Source: an uncultured bacterium
GTDB lineage: Bacteria; Verrucomicrobiota; Lentisphaeria; Victivallales; Victivallaceae
NCBI GenBank assembly: GCA_949286445.1
Contig: CASECL010000020.1
Location: 1-5,855, forward strand
DNA length: 5,855 bases
Direction of reading: 5' to 3'
Part shown: in pieces, positions 1-5,855 of the stretch
How positions within the stretch are numbered: position 1 is the stretch's first letter
Layout of the letters: the number at the start of each line of letters is the position of its first letter
Program-made: the position numbers and the translations under genes
The notes under the pieces: generated by a model
What the model saw: the letters and a program-made list of their open reading frames with translations, nothing else
What the model was told of the DNA's origin: nothing
The model's database searches: none

Positions 1-1448
1 AGTTCAAAAATGCCGCTGCGTCCTTTGAATCCGCTTCCGTTGCAGCGTTTGCACCGTCCTCCGGCACCATGGGGATCAAGCCCGCTTCCATTGCATTGGG
101 TGCAGATTTTCCGCACCAGCCGCTGGGAAAGAATACCGTAAAGAGCGGAGGATATCAGGAAGCTTTCCACTCCCATATCCTGCAGACGGGTTACTGCTCC
201 TACCGCATCATTGGTGTGCAGTGTACTCAAAACCAAATGCCCGGTCAAAGCGGCATTTATAGCAATATCCGCGGTTTCCAGATCCCGGATTTCCCCTACC
301 AGTATCACATCCGGGTCCTGCCGGACAATATGACGCAGTCCGGAGGCAAAATCAACTCCGATTTTATGATTTATCTGCATCTGGCAGATACCGGGAGTCT
401 GATATTCCACCGGGTCTTCAATGGTGATAATTTTGCGCTTGCTGTCATTAAGCCGGGTAAGCACGCTGTAAAGCGTCGTGGTTTTACCGCTTCCGGTGGG
501 GCCCACTACCAGAATAATGCCGTGAGGTATGGAAATGAGCCGGTCAAATCGTTTCCGGCATTCTTCACTCATACCCAGGTTTTTCAAATCAAATTCCACC
601 GCCTCCTTGTTCAGCAGACGCAACACAATGCTTTCGCCGGTAAGGATGGGAATGGTGCTTATACGCATATCCAGCTCAATTTTCCCCAGATGGAAATTGG
701 TACGCCCATCCTGCGGCAGACGGCTTTCAGCAATGTTCAGTCCGCCGATAAGTTTGATGCGCGAAGCAATCGCCGGAAACTGATTCAGCGGACAGCTCAT
801 TATTTCAGTAAGCACCCCGTCCACCCGGCAGCGCACTGCCACATGGTCTTCCCCCGGCTCCACATGAATATCACTGGCTCCAAGTTCAATGGCACGGGTG
901 AAAATATCATTGACCAACCGGACTATCTTTGCTTCTCCGGCAATGGAGCGCAGCATATTTTCATCTTCATTATCGGCAAAATCATCCTGTTCACCGGATT
1001 GTTCCATAACCTTGGCAAGCATCCGTTCCAGAAACGTCCGGCGCACCAGAATAAAACGGGGCGTCATTTTCAGACTGCTCTTGATCAAACCGGCATGCCT
1101 TGATAAGTGATATGGGTCAGCGGCAAGCATAACCAGTGAATTTTCGTCCCACTCCAGCGGGAGACAGAGATTGCTGTTTAAATAATCTTCGGATAATCCG
1201 TTAAAATATCCGGGGAGCTGGATTTCATCTTCATCCATCACCTCAACATCGAAGCAGTCCGAATAGATTTTTATTAAATCAAACTCATTAAGCACGCCTT
1301 TCTCCACCAGCAGACGGTCGGCGGTACGGCGATCCTCCAGAGTTCCGGAAACCGGATAATCCGGATCAAACTCCAGCATTTTCTCCGCCAGCCGGCAAAG
1401 CCGCGGCCCGCTGGAAAGCAATGCTTCACATGTGATTTCAAAACCCAT
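1..1448 (-). CDS. gspE: GspE/PilB-family type II secretion / pilus assembly ATPase (3' end cut by window)
   Basis: Cytoplasmic hexameric ATPase that powers (pseudo)pilus assembly by converting ATP hydrolysis into movement of the inner-membrane platform. I translated it by hand: 482 codons from the ATG at 1448, still open at position 1, so perhaps the last 50-90 residues are missing. An N1-type domain fills about residues 1-150 (for example ADRLLVEKGVLNE at 43-55), followed by the N2 domain with GASDIHVEP (190-198) and the family signature ESRLPQDGR (241-249). The motor core is intact: Walker A GPTGSGKT (316-323), Asp box IEDPVEY (343-349), Walker B region ILVGEIRD (382-389) and His box GHLVLSTLHTNDA (403-415). 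A four-cysteine zinc site follows (C449, C452, C466, C469), with an unusually short loop. The N1 domain and cysteines argue for GspE/PilB rather than a PilT retraction ATPase. The start lies 2 bp after the secretin stop, with a GGAGAAG ribosome site inside the secretin's last codons, so the two are probably coupled. GspE versus PilB cannot be settled from the sequence alone. Confidence 0.95.
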   Translation of the reverse strand, partial: MGFEITCEALLSSGPRLCRLAEKMLEFDPDYPVSGTLEDRRTADRLLVEKGVLNEFDLIKIYSDCFDVEVMDEDEIQLPGYFNGLSEDYLNSNLCLPLEWDENSLVMLAADPYHLSRHAGLIKSSLKMTPRFILVRRTFLERMLAKVMEQSGEQDDFADNEDENMLRSIAGEAKIVRLVNDIFTRAIELGASDIHVEPGEDHVAVRCRVDGVLTEIMSCPLNQFPAIASRIKLIGGLNIAESRLPQDGRTNFHLGKIELDMRISTIPILTGESIVLRLLNKEAVEFDLKNLGMSEECRKRFDRLISIPHGIILVVGPTGSGKTTTLYSVLTRLNDSKRKIITIEDPVEYQTPGICQMQINHKIGVDFASGLRHIVRQDPDVILVGEIRDLETADIAINAALTGHLVLSTLHTNDAVGAVTRLQDMGVESFLISSALYGILSQRLVRKICTQCNGSGLDPHGAGGRCKRCNGSGFKGRSGIFE

Positions 1449-1450
1449 AA

Positions 1451-3928
1451 TTATTTCTTCTCCGCCTTGACTGTGTCGGGGGTACCGGTCTTCTTTTCTG
1501 TTGAAGCGGCAGAAACGGCTTTCCCGTTATTCAATTCCCCCCCCGAATCTTTGGATGGCGAGGCAGTTACGGCATCATTCTGCGCCTTTTCAGACTGTTC
1601 AGCCAACTCCTCAAGTTTCTGCTTGCGGAGGCGTTCCATATCTTTTTCGTGTTCATTGGCAATTCTGGCTTCAAATTTGTTTATCGAGCGCACTGACTCA
1701 TTGTAACGCCGGATAATATCTTCCAGCGGGCTCTTCTCGTTGATGATATAGCCGGTAATCAGCACCAGCAATTCCACCCGTTTGGCCTGATAATCAGTCT
1801 GACCTACCAATCGCCGCAAAAACGGTATATTGCCGATAAAAGGAATTGTATTGAGATCATCCTGAATTTCTTCCTGGATTATACCGCCGATTATCATGGT
1901 GCGGCCGTTTCCTATTGTCATGGTGGTGGTGATGGTGCGCTTGTTAATCACCGGGCTGTCAATGTCACTGTAAGTGTTGGTAACAGCTTTGGAATATTCC
2001 TGGGATATATCCAGGTTAATTAAGTCATTGCTGGTAACCTGCGGAGTGACAGTAAGGATTATACCGGTATCTTCATTATCCACGGTATTGGTAATGGTGT
2101 CCGGATTGATAGTACTGCCGGAAGTCTGAGTCAGAATCGGAATGGTTTCACCTACATTGATGGTTGCTTTGGTATTGCTGGATACCAGCATTTGCGGCGA
2201 AGCAACTACTTTTACATTGCTGTTTCCGGCTAAAGCGGTGATAGCACCGAATTTTTCCGACGGGTTATCCGGATTGAAGATGGCAAAATTGGCACCCTGC
2301 CCGGTGGGAATATCGGTTGAAGATGATGAAGTTGCCGCATTGTAATTTATGGAACTCAGAGACCCCAGGTTTCCGTCTCCGGTCTGATAGGAGTATTCCA
2401 CCCCGAATTTTGTGGAATCAGTTAAAGTAACCTCCATAATCAGCACCTGAAGAAGAACCTGTGCCGGCACTACATCAAGGCGTTCCAGCACTGCTCTCAT
2501 GATGGAATATACCCTGGGCGTGGTACGGATCACCAGGCGGTTGTTATAGCCATCGGAGAATACTTTTACCGGAAGCTCGAAAACATTGGAATTTCTATCT
2601 ACCGTGGTATTAAGCATGGAGTTGCTCATAGCTGCAAGATTATTGCTGTTTACCGTGGTCTGCTGACGGCTCTGGGTAATTTGCTGCACCTGGGTCTGGG
2701 TGGCTCCGGAAGTAGTCGTACTCACCACCAGACTGGAACCGGTGACATTGAAAATAGCTGACAATGCCTGAATCAGGTGATCGGCGCGTCCGCACATAAC
2801 TTTGTAAATATAAACCTGTTCCCGGTCATCCGCCATGGAGTTGTCCAATATCTGCACCCAGCGTTTCACTTCACCGATAGCCTCGGCGTTAGCGGCAGAT
2901 GCCATCACCAGCTGGAGCCGGTCTACGCCATTGAGCTGAATGTATCCAGGTTGATCGGCATTATTGGTGCCGGCAAGGGAGATGGGAAATCCCAGTATCG
3001 GCATGATTGTTGCCAATTCGGCAATAAGTTTTGTGGGAGTAATGTATTTTGCATAAATAATTGCCCGTGAGCGCGAAGTTTTCACCGGCTGATCGGCTAC
3101 ATCAAGAATTTGTTTAAGTTTGGGTATATTGGCACTCACATCACTGATCAGCAAAGCGTTCTGCCTGGCCAGCGGCACCACCACGCTGTTGGTGCCAAGA
3201 AAAGGCTTAAGCTGATTGGTAATCTCATTTACCGCCAGATTTTTCAAAGGATAAAAGAGTACTTCGCTGGTGCCGTCACCACGGCTTACCGCACGGATAT
3301 CACCCTGCTGCGGCATTTTAGCCAGCGGCATAATCCGGATCACATACCCGGATCTGACCGCCCCGGCTCCGGCGAGAAACAGCATTTTGTCAAAGGCTTC
3401 CCAGAGCTCACGTCTGGTCATATTGGAGTTGAAATTTACCGTCACCACGCCGCGCAGTTCACTGTCGGCAATAAAGTCAAATCCGAGAATATCCGCAAAA
3501 AGCGGCAGCACATCCACCAGCGGTGCGCTGTTGAATGCCAGAGAAACCTTTACCTTTTCATCTCCGTTGAGCAAAATAAGATCGTCATAAAAACGTGGTG
3601 CCGGTTTATCTGCCAATGCCGGGTCAGATGGAGCAGTATCATTGGATACGGTAACTTTTTCCGGGTCGAATTTTTTCAGCAGGGACTGGAATTCCGGGCG
3701 GTCAACAATCAGGTTATCCACCGCTATATTTTCCGGCAGATTTTCTTTTTCCGCCACCTTGGGAGCATTTTCCCGCTGACGTTTCAAAAAGGTATATTTA
3801 TCGCTCTCTTCCGGAAGTGGTTCCTCCTTTTTCTTGTAAAAGTCATCATCCGGGAAATCGATACAGCCCGAGAAAGACAGCATGGCCGCCAACAATGCCG
3901 CCGCCTGGAAATAGTTGAATGTTTTCAT
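1451..3928 (-). CDS. gspD: GspD/PilQ-family secretin, predicted outer-membrane lipoprotein
   Basis: Outer-membrane channel of the machine, 825 residues from the start chosen here. Domains in order (numbering from this start): lipoprotein signal peptide 1-21 with lipobox SFSGC and Cys22; acidic/Lys-rich linker 23-125; N0 about 126-201; N1 about 221-279; N2 about 288-363; N3 about 370-485, interrupted by a Ser/Thr/Gln/Asn-rich stretch at 396-449; secretin barrel domain about 487-729; charged helical then disordered tail 730-825. Secretin hallmarks are plain: VGETIPILT (592-600), the VDNEDTGIILTVTPQV strand pair (616-631), the GGII strand (681-684) and IPFIGNIPFLRRLVG (695-709). I prefer the ATG at 3928 over the upstream ATGs at 3973 and 3970 because it has an AGGA ribosome site 5 bases ahead and gives a normal-length signal peptide; the longer form adds 15 basic residues. 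Ile at +2 and Asp at +3 after the cysteine do not suggest inner-membrane retention. It sits between the GspC/PilP-like gene and the ATPase gene. Whether it serves secretion or pili is unresolved. Confidence 0.95.
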   Translation of the reverse strand: MKTFNYFQAAALLAAMLSFSGCIDFPDDDFYKKKEEPLPEESDKYTFLKRQRENAPKVAEKENLPENIAVDNLIVDRPEFQSLLKKFDPEKVTVSNDTAPSDPALADKPAPRFYDDLILLNGDEKVKVSLAFNSAPLVDVLPLFADILGFDFIADSELRGVVTVNFNSNMTRRELWEAFDKMLFLAGAGAVRSGYVIRIMPLAKMPQQGDIRAVSRGDGTSEVLFYPLKNLAVNEITNQLKPFLGTNSVVVPLARQNALLISDVSANIPKLKQILDVADQPVKTSRSRAIIYAKYITPTKLIAELATIMPILGFPISLAGTNNADQPGYIQLNGVDRLQLVMASAANAEAIGEVKRWVQILDNSMADDREQVYIYKVMCGRADHLIQALSAIFNVTGSSLVVSTTTSGATQTQVQQITQSRQQTTVNSNNLAAMSNSMLNTTVDRNSNVFELPVKVFSDGYNNRLVIRTTPRVYSIMRAVLERLDVVPAQVLLQVLIMEVTLTDSTKFGVEYSYQTGDGNLGSLSSINYNAATSSSSTDIPTGQGANFAIFNPDNPSEKFGAITALAGNSNVKVVASPQMLVSSNTKATINVGETIPILTQTSGSTINPDTITNTVDNEDTGIILTVTPQVTSNDLINLDISQEYSKAVTNTYSDIDSPVINKRTITTTMTIGNGRTMIIGGIIQEEIQDDLNTIPFIGNIPFLRRLVGQTDYQAKRVELLVLITGYIINEKSPLEDIIRRYNESVRSINKFEARIANEHEKDMERLRKQKLEELAEQSEKAQNDAVTASPSKDSGGELNNGKAVSAASTEKKTGTPDTVKAEKK
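1457..1463 (-). promoter_or_regulatory. Ribosome binding site of the ATPase gene
   Basis: GGAGAAG, 8 bases ahead of the ATG at 1448, lying within the last Lys/Glu codons of the secretin gene. The overlap makes translation of the ATPase likely to depend on ribosomes finishing the secretin. Confidence 0.6.
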
Positions 3929-3933
3929 ATTTT

Positions 3934-3938
3934 TCCTG
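3934..3938 (-). promoter_or_regulatory. Ribosome binding site that supports the downstream secretin start
   Basis: CAGGA, with AGGA 5 bases ahead of the ATG at 3928. The ATG pair at 3973/3970 has only a weak AGAAGA-like match in the end of the preceding gene. This site and the position of the lipobox together decide in favour of the shorter secretin. Confidence 0.65.
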
Positions 3939-3978
3939 CCGAAATATTTTAAATACTGTTTATTTTTCATCATCTCAT

Positions 3979-4851
3979 TTATCTTCTTGAACTCGAGCCT
4001 GAGGTTCTGGCTGAATTTCCGGTATTGGCCGTCCGCCGTGATCCGCCGGATATCTGTACCGTGCCGCCGCCTGATGCAGTACGGTTATTCTGGAAATTAC
4101 GCCGCATCATCATGCCGATCATCTGCATAAGCTGCTGCTGCTGCTGCACCTGCTGAGTTTGAACGTTGATCAGATTCTGGAAGCTGTTGGTTCTCCGGCG
4201 CGGGGTTGGGGCCGCAGGCTGATTAACAGAGGCATCTTCCAGATAAAGCTCCATTTTTCCGCTTCCCCGATTGAGTATAACATGATCTCTTTCAATGGCC
4301 GCAAGCACATAACCATTGGATAACCGGTCTCCTATCCGGTAATATCCCCGTTCTGCGGAACGTACTTCCGGAGCCGGTTCTCCGAATTTGTTAACTGATG
4401 ATGCACCGCGATTGGCAGTGGAGCGTTTTGATGAGGCATTGGAATTCTGGTTATTGCGGTTCTGCCGGAATGGATTAAAACGGTTATTATTATTCCGTCT
4501 ATTACTCTTTGTCGTAATCACGGCACCCTTTACTCCACCGGCATCGAAAATACCGACCAATTGCAATTGTCCGCTGCTTACGCCGCCGCGTCCCGCAGTT
4601 GAGGCCGCCGGACACCTGGCGGTATCAAATATGTTTTTTATTGCCACTACTCCGGCGGCTTCAGTGAGTGAATACTCTTTTTCCGCCTTCTGGGCACCGG
4701 GCTGAGTTTTTTTATTTGCCGCAGTACTTTTTCTTTCCCGCCGGGTTAATTCCATGGGTTCAGCTCCGGATTTATCCGGCAGCCACTTTGAAAAACTCCA
4801 CAATACGCCTCCCAACAGAGCGATATTCAATAAAAAGAGAAACAGTTTCAT
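3979..4851 (-). CDS. GspC/PilP-like inner-membrane protein with a split HR domain
   Basis: Predicted link between the inner-membrane platform and the N0 domain of the secretin; 290 residues. One N-terminal membrane segment (about 3-20) is followed by a basic linker (36-58). The region then matches the small beta-rich HR fold of GspC/PilP: a helix-like IKNIFDTAR (71-79), strands LQLVGIFD (96-103) and KGAVITT (108-114), then YYRIGDRL (170-177) and strands up to KMELYLE (199-205). The last two pairs are normally close together; here an Asn/Arg/Ser-rich insertion of about 55 residues separates them. After the fold comes a tail with a Gln run (QQVQQQQQ, 233-240), a Met-rich piece (MQMIGMMMRR) and a Gly/Ser/Thr/Arg-rich end; there is no PDZ domain. 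I chose the ATG at 4851 because it begins the membrane helix and lies 4 bp after the upstream stop; a TTG at 4890 would add 13 residues overlapping the previous gene. Family assignment rests on fold-like pattern and gene position, so it is good but not certain. Confidence 0.75.
   Translation of the reverse strand: MKLFLFLLNIALLGGVLWSFSKWLPDKSGAEPMELTRRERKSTAANKKTQPGAQKAEKEYSLTEAAGVVAIKNIFDTARCPAASTAGRGGVSSGQLQLVGIFDAGGVKGAVITTKSNRRNNNNRFNPFRQNRNNQNSNASSKRSTANRGASSVNKFGEPAPEVRSAERGYYRIGDRLSNGYVLAAIERDHVILNRGSGKMELYLEDASVNQPAAPTPRRRTNSFQNLINVQTQQVQQQQQLMQMIGMMMRRNFQNNRTASGGGTVQISGGSRRTANTGNSARTSGSSSRR
4132..4146 (-). repeat. Five-copy CAG triplet run in the GspC/PilP-like gene
   Basis: Five consecutive CAG codons on the coding strand encode the Gln run at residues 236-240. 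A change in copy number would stay in frame and only alter the length of the glutamine stretch. It is short, and may be ordinary low-complexity coding sequence. Confidence 0.7.
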
Positions 4852-4855
4852 AATT

Positions 4856-5479
4856 TTATCTGGTCTCCTTTTTGCTGTTTTCCACCACAACCACCCGGAT
4901 TGTGCCGTTGAAGTTCAGATTTACTGCACTTCCGGAATTATTATTTCCTCTCCAGCGCATATCATTTCTCATATCCACCCGCTTCCAGTTTATCCCCACC
5001 GGATTTTCCTGCAGAAGGCGGATGAATTTTACCACATTATCAATGCTTTCGGAAACATTTACATCCAGTTCAGCAAAGGACAGATTATTATTTATCGCTC
5101 TTTTTCTCACCGTGCCGATGGAGTTGAGCCGTATTTCACAGTCTCTTGCCGCCTTTTCCAGTACTTTGCGCAGCTCGGTTTCAATATCACCGTCCCGGTC
5201 GCTCCGCCACGCCCTGGCAGTCAACCGGGCATATTGCTTATCCACATCTTTGAGTGCGGCATATTTTTTCTGCACCTCAGCATAATTAAGCTGAGCACGT
5301 TTGTAATTTTTTCTTTCTGCTTCAAGTTTTTCTTCGCTGGGAATGAAGTTTGCTATCATACTGCCGAAAGATATTCCCAGAACAATCAGCAGTATAACTC
5401 CGGCAACAGAAACCAATGCTATTTTCTTGCCTTTAGGTGTATTGAGAAAGGCATTTATTTTATCCATGTCAAATTCCAT
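4856..5479 (-). CDS. PilO/GspM-like assembly platform protein
   Basis: Single-pass inner-membrane protein of 207 residues, predicted to be part of the assembly platform together with its PilN/GspL-like neighbour. A short cytoplasmic N-terminus (1-19) ending in KGKK precedes a membrane helix at about 20-45. A charged helical segment, probably coiled coil, runs from about 47 to 90 (EEKLEAERKNYKRAQLNY and onward). The rest, about 97-200, has the alternating helix/strand pattern of a ferredoxin-like domain: helix 98-113, strand 115-123, strand 133-142, helix 144-158, strand 162-170 and strand 186-199. This topology and length suit PilO and GspM, families recognised by architecture rather than by conserved motifs. 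The start is firm: AGGAGG sits 7 bases ahead of the ATG and inside the end of the upstream gene, whose stop is only 2 bp away. The protein ends 4 bp before the GspC-like start. A loop rich in Asn/Gly (RGNNNSGS, 177-184) recalls the low-complexity taste of the next gene. Confidence 0.75.
   Translation of the reverse strand: MEFDMDKINAFLNTPKGKKIALVSVAGVILLIVLGISFGSMIANFIPSEEKLEAERKNYKRAQLNYAEVQKKYAALKDVDKQYARLTARAWRSDRDGDIETELRKVLEKAARDCEIRLNSIGTVRKRAINNNLSFAELDVNVSESIDNVVKFIRLLQENPVGINWKRVDMRNDMRWRGNNNSGSAVNLNFNGTIRVVVVENSKKETR
4865..4870 (-). promoter_or_regulatory. Probable but widely spaced ribosome binding site of the GspC/PilP-like gene
   Basis: AAGGAG inside the end of the PilO/GspM-like gene, but 13 bases from the ATG at 4851, which is longer than usual. 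No better site lies closer (the gap is AT-rich), so initiation here may rely on re-initiation after the upstream stop codon 4 bp away. Confidence 0.4.
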
Positions 5480-5481
5480 AT

Positions 5482-5855
5482 TTATTCCTCCTCTGCCGGC
5501 ACCAGTTGAAGTGAAATATGGTTAAGCGTCTCGCCGAAACGCCGCTGGAAAATGCGGGATATCCGCCAGTATGGCATTTTTTTGACCGCGGCGGCAAAAT
5601 CAAGATTTTCCTGATCTGTCATCATATTGAGATCCACAGTTCCCTCATTCCAGCGCAGATTGTTCACCAGCACCGTGCCGGGCAGATTGTCGCTCAGCCG
5701 TGCCAGTTTCTGCAGCAATTCCCCCTCTCCTCCGGATAATCCCAGAACCCGCCGCATTTCTTTAACTTCCCGGTCACGGCGGTCGATTTCCCGCTGCAGT
5801 TTTTTCGTTTTACTCTTGAGAGATTCGGTCTGCTCTTTCAGCGAGGTGTACTCAC
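5482..5855 (-). CDS. PilN/GspL-like protein, C-terminal part (5' end outside window)
   Basis: Partial gene: 123 codons plus stop are visible, and the frame stays open through the right edge, so the internal ATG at 5757 is unlikely to be the true start. The first 40 or so visible residues (from EYTSLKEQTESLK onward) are a strongly charged heptad-like helix, as expected for the coiled coil that follows the membrane helix in PilN and in the periplasmic part of GspL. The following part, LLQKLARLSDNLPGTVLVNNL then WNEGTVDLNMMTD, a helix and a final strand, matches the helix-strand-strand-helix layout of the PilN/GspL ferredoxin-like domain, which pairs with PilO/GspM. Its stop is 2 bp from the start of the PilO/GspM-like gene, and its last codons carry that gene's ribosome site. 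A full GspL would also have a cytoplasmic actin-like domain, whereas PilN would have a separate PilM partner; the missing 5' part decides which. Confidence 0.7.
   Translation of the reverse strand, partial: EYTSLKEQTESLKSKTKKLQREIDRRDREVKEMRRVLGLSGGEGELLQKLARLSDNLPGTVLVNNLRWNEGTVDLNMMTDQENLDFAAAVKKMPYWRISRIFQRRFGETLNHISLQLVPAEEE
5487..5492 (-). promoter_or_regulatory. Strong ribosome binding site of the PilO/GspM-like gene
   Basis: AGGAGG, 7 bases ahead of the ATG at 5479 and inside the last codons of the upstream gene. It fixes the start of the PilO/GspM-like gene and suggests translational coupling to the PilN/GspL-like gene. Confidence 0.85.

Noticed and set aside
69..1103. Long plus-strand open frame of 344 codons opposite the ATPase gene
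   Set aside because: It is antisense to a gene with every expected catalytic motif, its translation has no recognisable domain and is rich in His, Gln and Phe as antisense products often are, and I see no good ribosome site.
3110..3952. Plus-strand open frame of 280 codons opposite the N-terminal half of the secretin
   Set aside because: It lies wholly across conserved N0-N1 coding sequence on the other strand and its translation looks random; it is best explained as a shadow frame.
4852..4890. Longer GspC/PilP-like protein starting at TTG 4890
   Set aside because: It would add 13 basic residues, overlap the end of the previous gene and use a rare start codon without a clear ribosome site; the ATG at 4851 directly begins the membrane helix.
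4754..5509. Plus-strand open frame of 251 codons opposite two platform genes
   Set aside because: It spans the junction of two well-supported minus-strand genes and their ribosome sites, and has no domain signal of its own.
5482..5757. Complete 91-residue protein starting at ATG 5757
   Set aside because: The frame stays open to the window edge and the upstream codons encode a continuous coiled-coil-like helix, so this is an internal methionine of a longer PilN/GspL-like protein.
1..5855. Internal promoters, terminators, tRNAs, CRISPR or mobile elements
   Set aside because: Apart from 50 bp or less at the junctions the window is coding, and reading both strands showed no convincing hairpin plus T-run, repeat array, terminal inverted repeats or RNA gene.

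Overview
This window is one block of five genes, all on the minus strand and packed head to tail. They encode the trans-envelope core of a type II secretion / type IV pilus family machine. The 5' end of the operon lies at the right edge. Read in the direction of transcription, it holds: the 3' part of a PilN/GspL-like protein (5855-5482), a PilO/GspM-like protein (5479-4856), a GspC/PilP-like protein carrying the HR fold (4851-3979), a GspD/PilQ secretin predicted to be a lipoprotein (3928-1451), and a GspE/PilB assembly ATPase (1448 to beyond position 1). Both end genes are cut by the window. Gaps are 2, 4, 50 and 2 bp (the 50 bp shrinks to 5 bp if the upstream secretin start is used). There is therefore no room for internal terminators, and no RNA gene, mobile element or CRISPR array was seen.

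How the parts should work together, from family knowledge: the PilN/GspL-like and PilO/GspM-like proteins are single-pass inner-membrane proteins with periplasmic ferredoxin-like domains that form the assembly platform. The GspC/PilP-like protein links that platform to the N0 domain of the secretin. The secretin forms the outer-membrane channel. The hexameric ATPase in the cytoplasm powers assembly of the (pseudo)pilus. The gene order N-O-P-Q-like followed by the ATPase resembles pilMNOPQ more than the classical gspC-D-E-F order, while the membrane-anchored GspC-like protein and the multi-domain secretin look more like type II secretion. I treat the system as T2SS-like with a pilus-like layout.

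Organism: a diderm bacterium with moderate base composition (both AT-rich and GC-rich stretches). The divergence of the small platform proteins, the N/R/Q-rich low-complexity segments and the compact operon would suit a PVC-group lineage (Lentisphaerota, Verrucomicrobiota, Kiritimatiellota), but this is a weak inference and nothing in the window proves it.

I did not find an entirely new system. The points that deserve attention are departures from family norms: a predicted self-anchored lipo-secretin with a linker of about 100 residues, a GspC-like protein whose HR fold is split by an Asn/Arg-rich insertion and followed by a Gln/Met-rich tail, a shortened zinc motif in the ATPase that resembles DnaJ CxxCxGxG repeats, and a charged C-terminal extension on the secretin.
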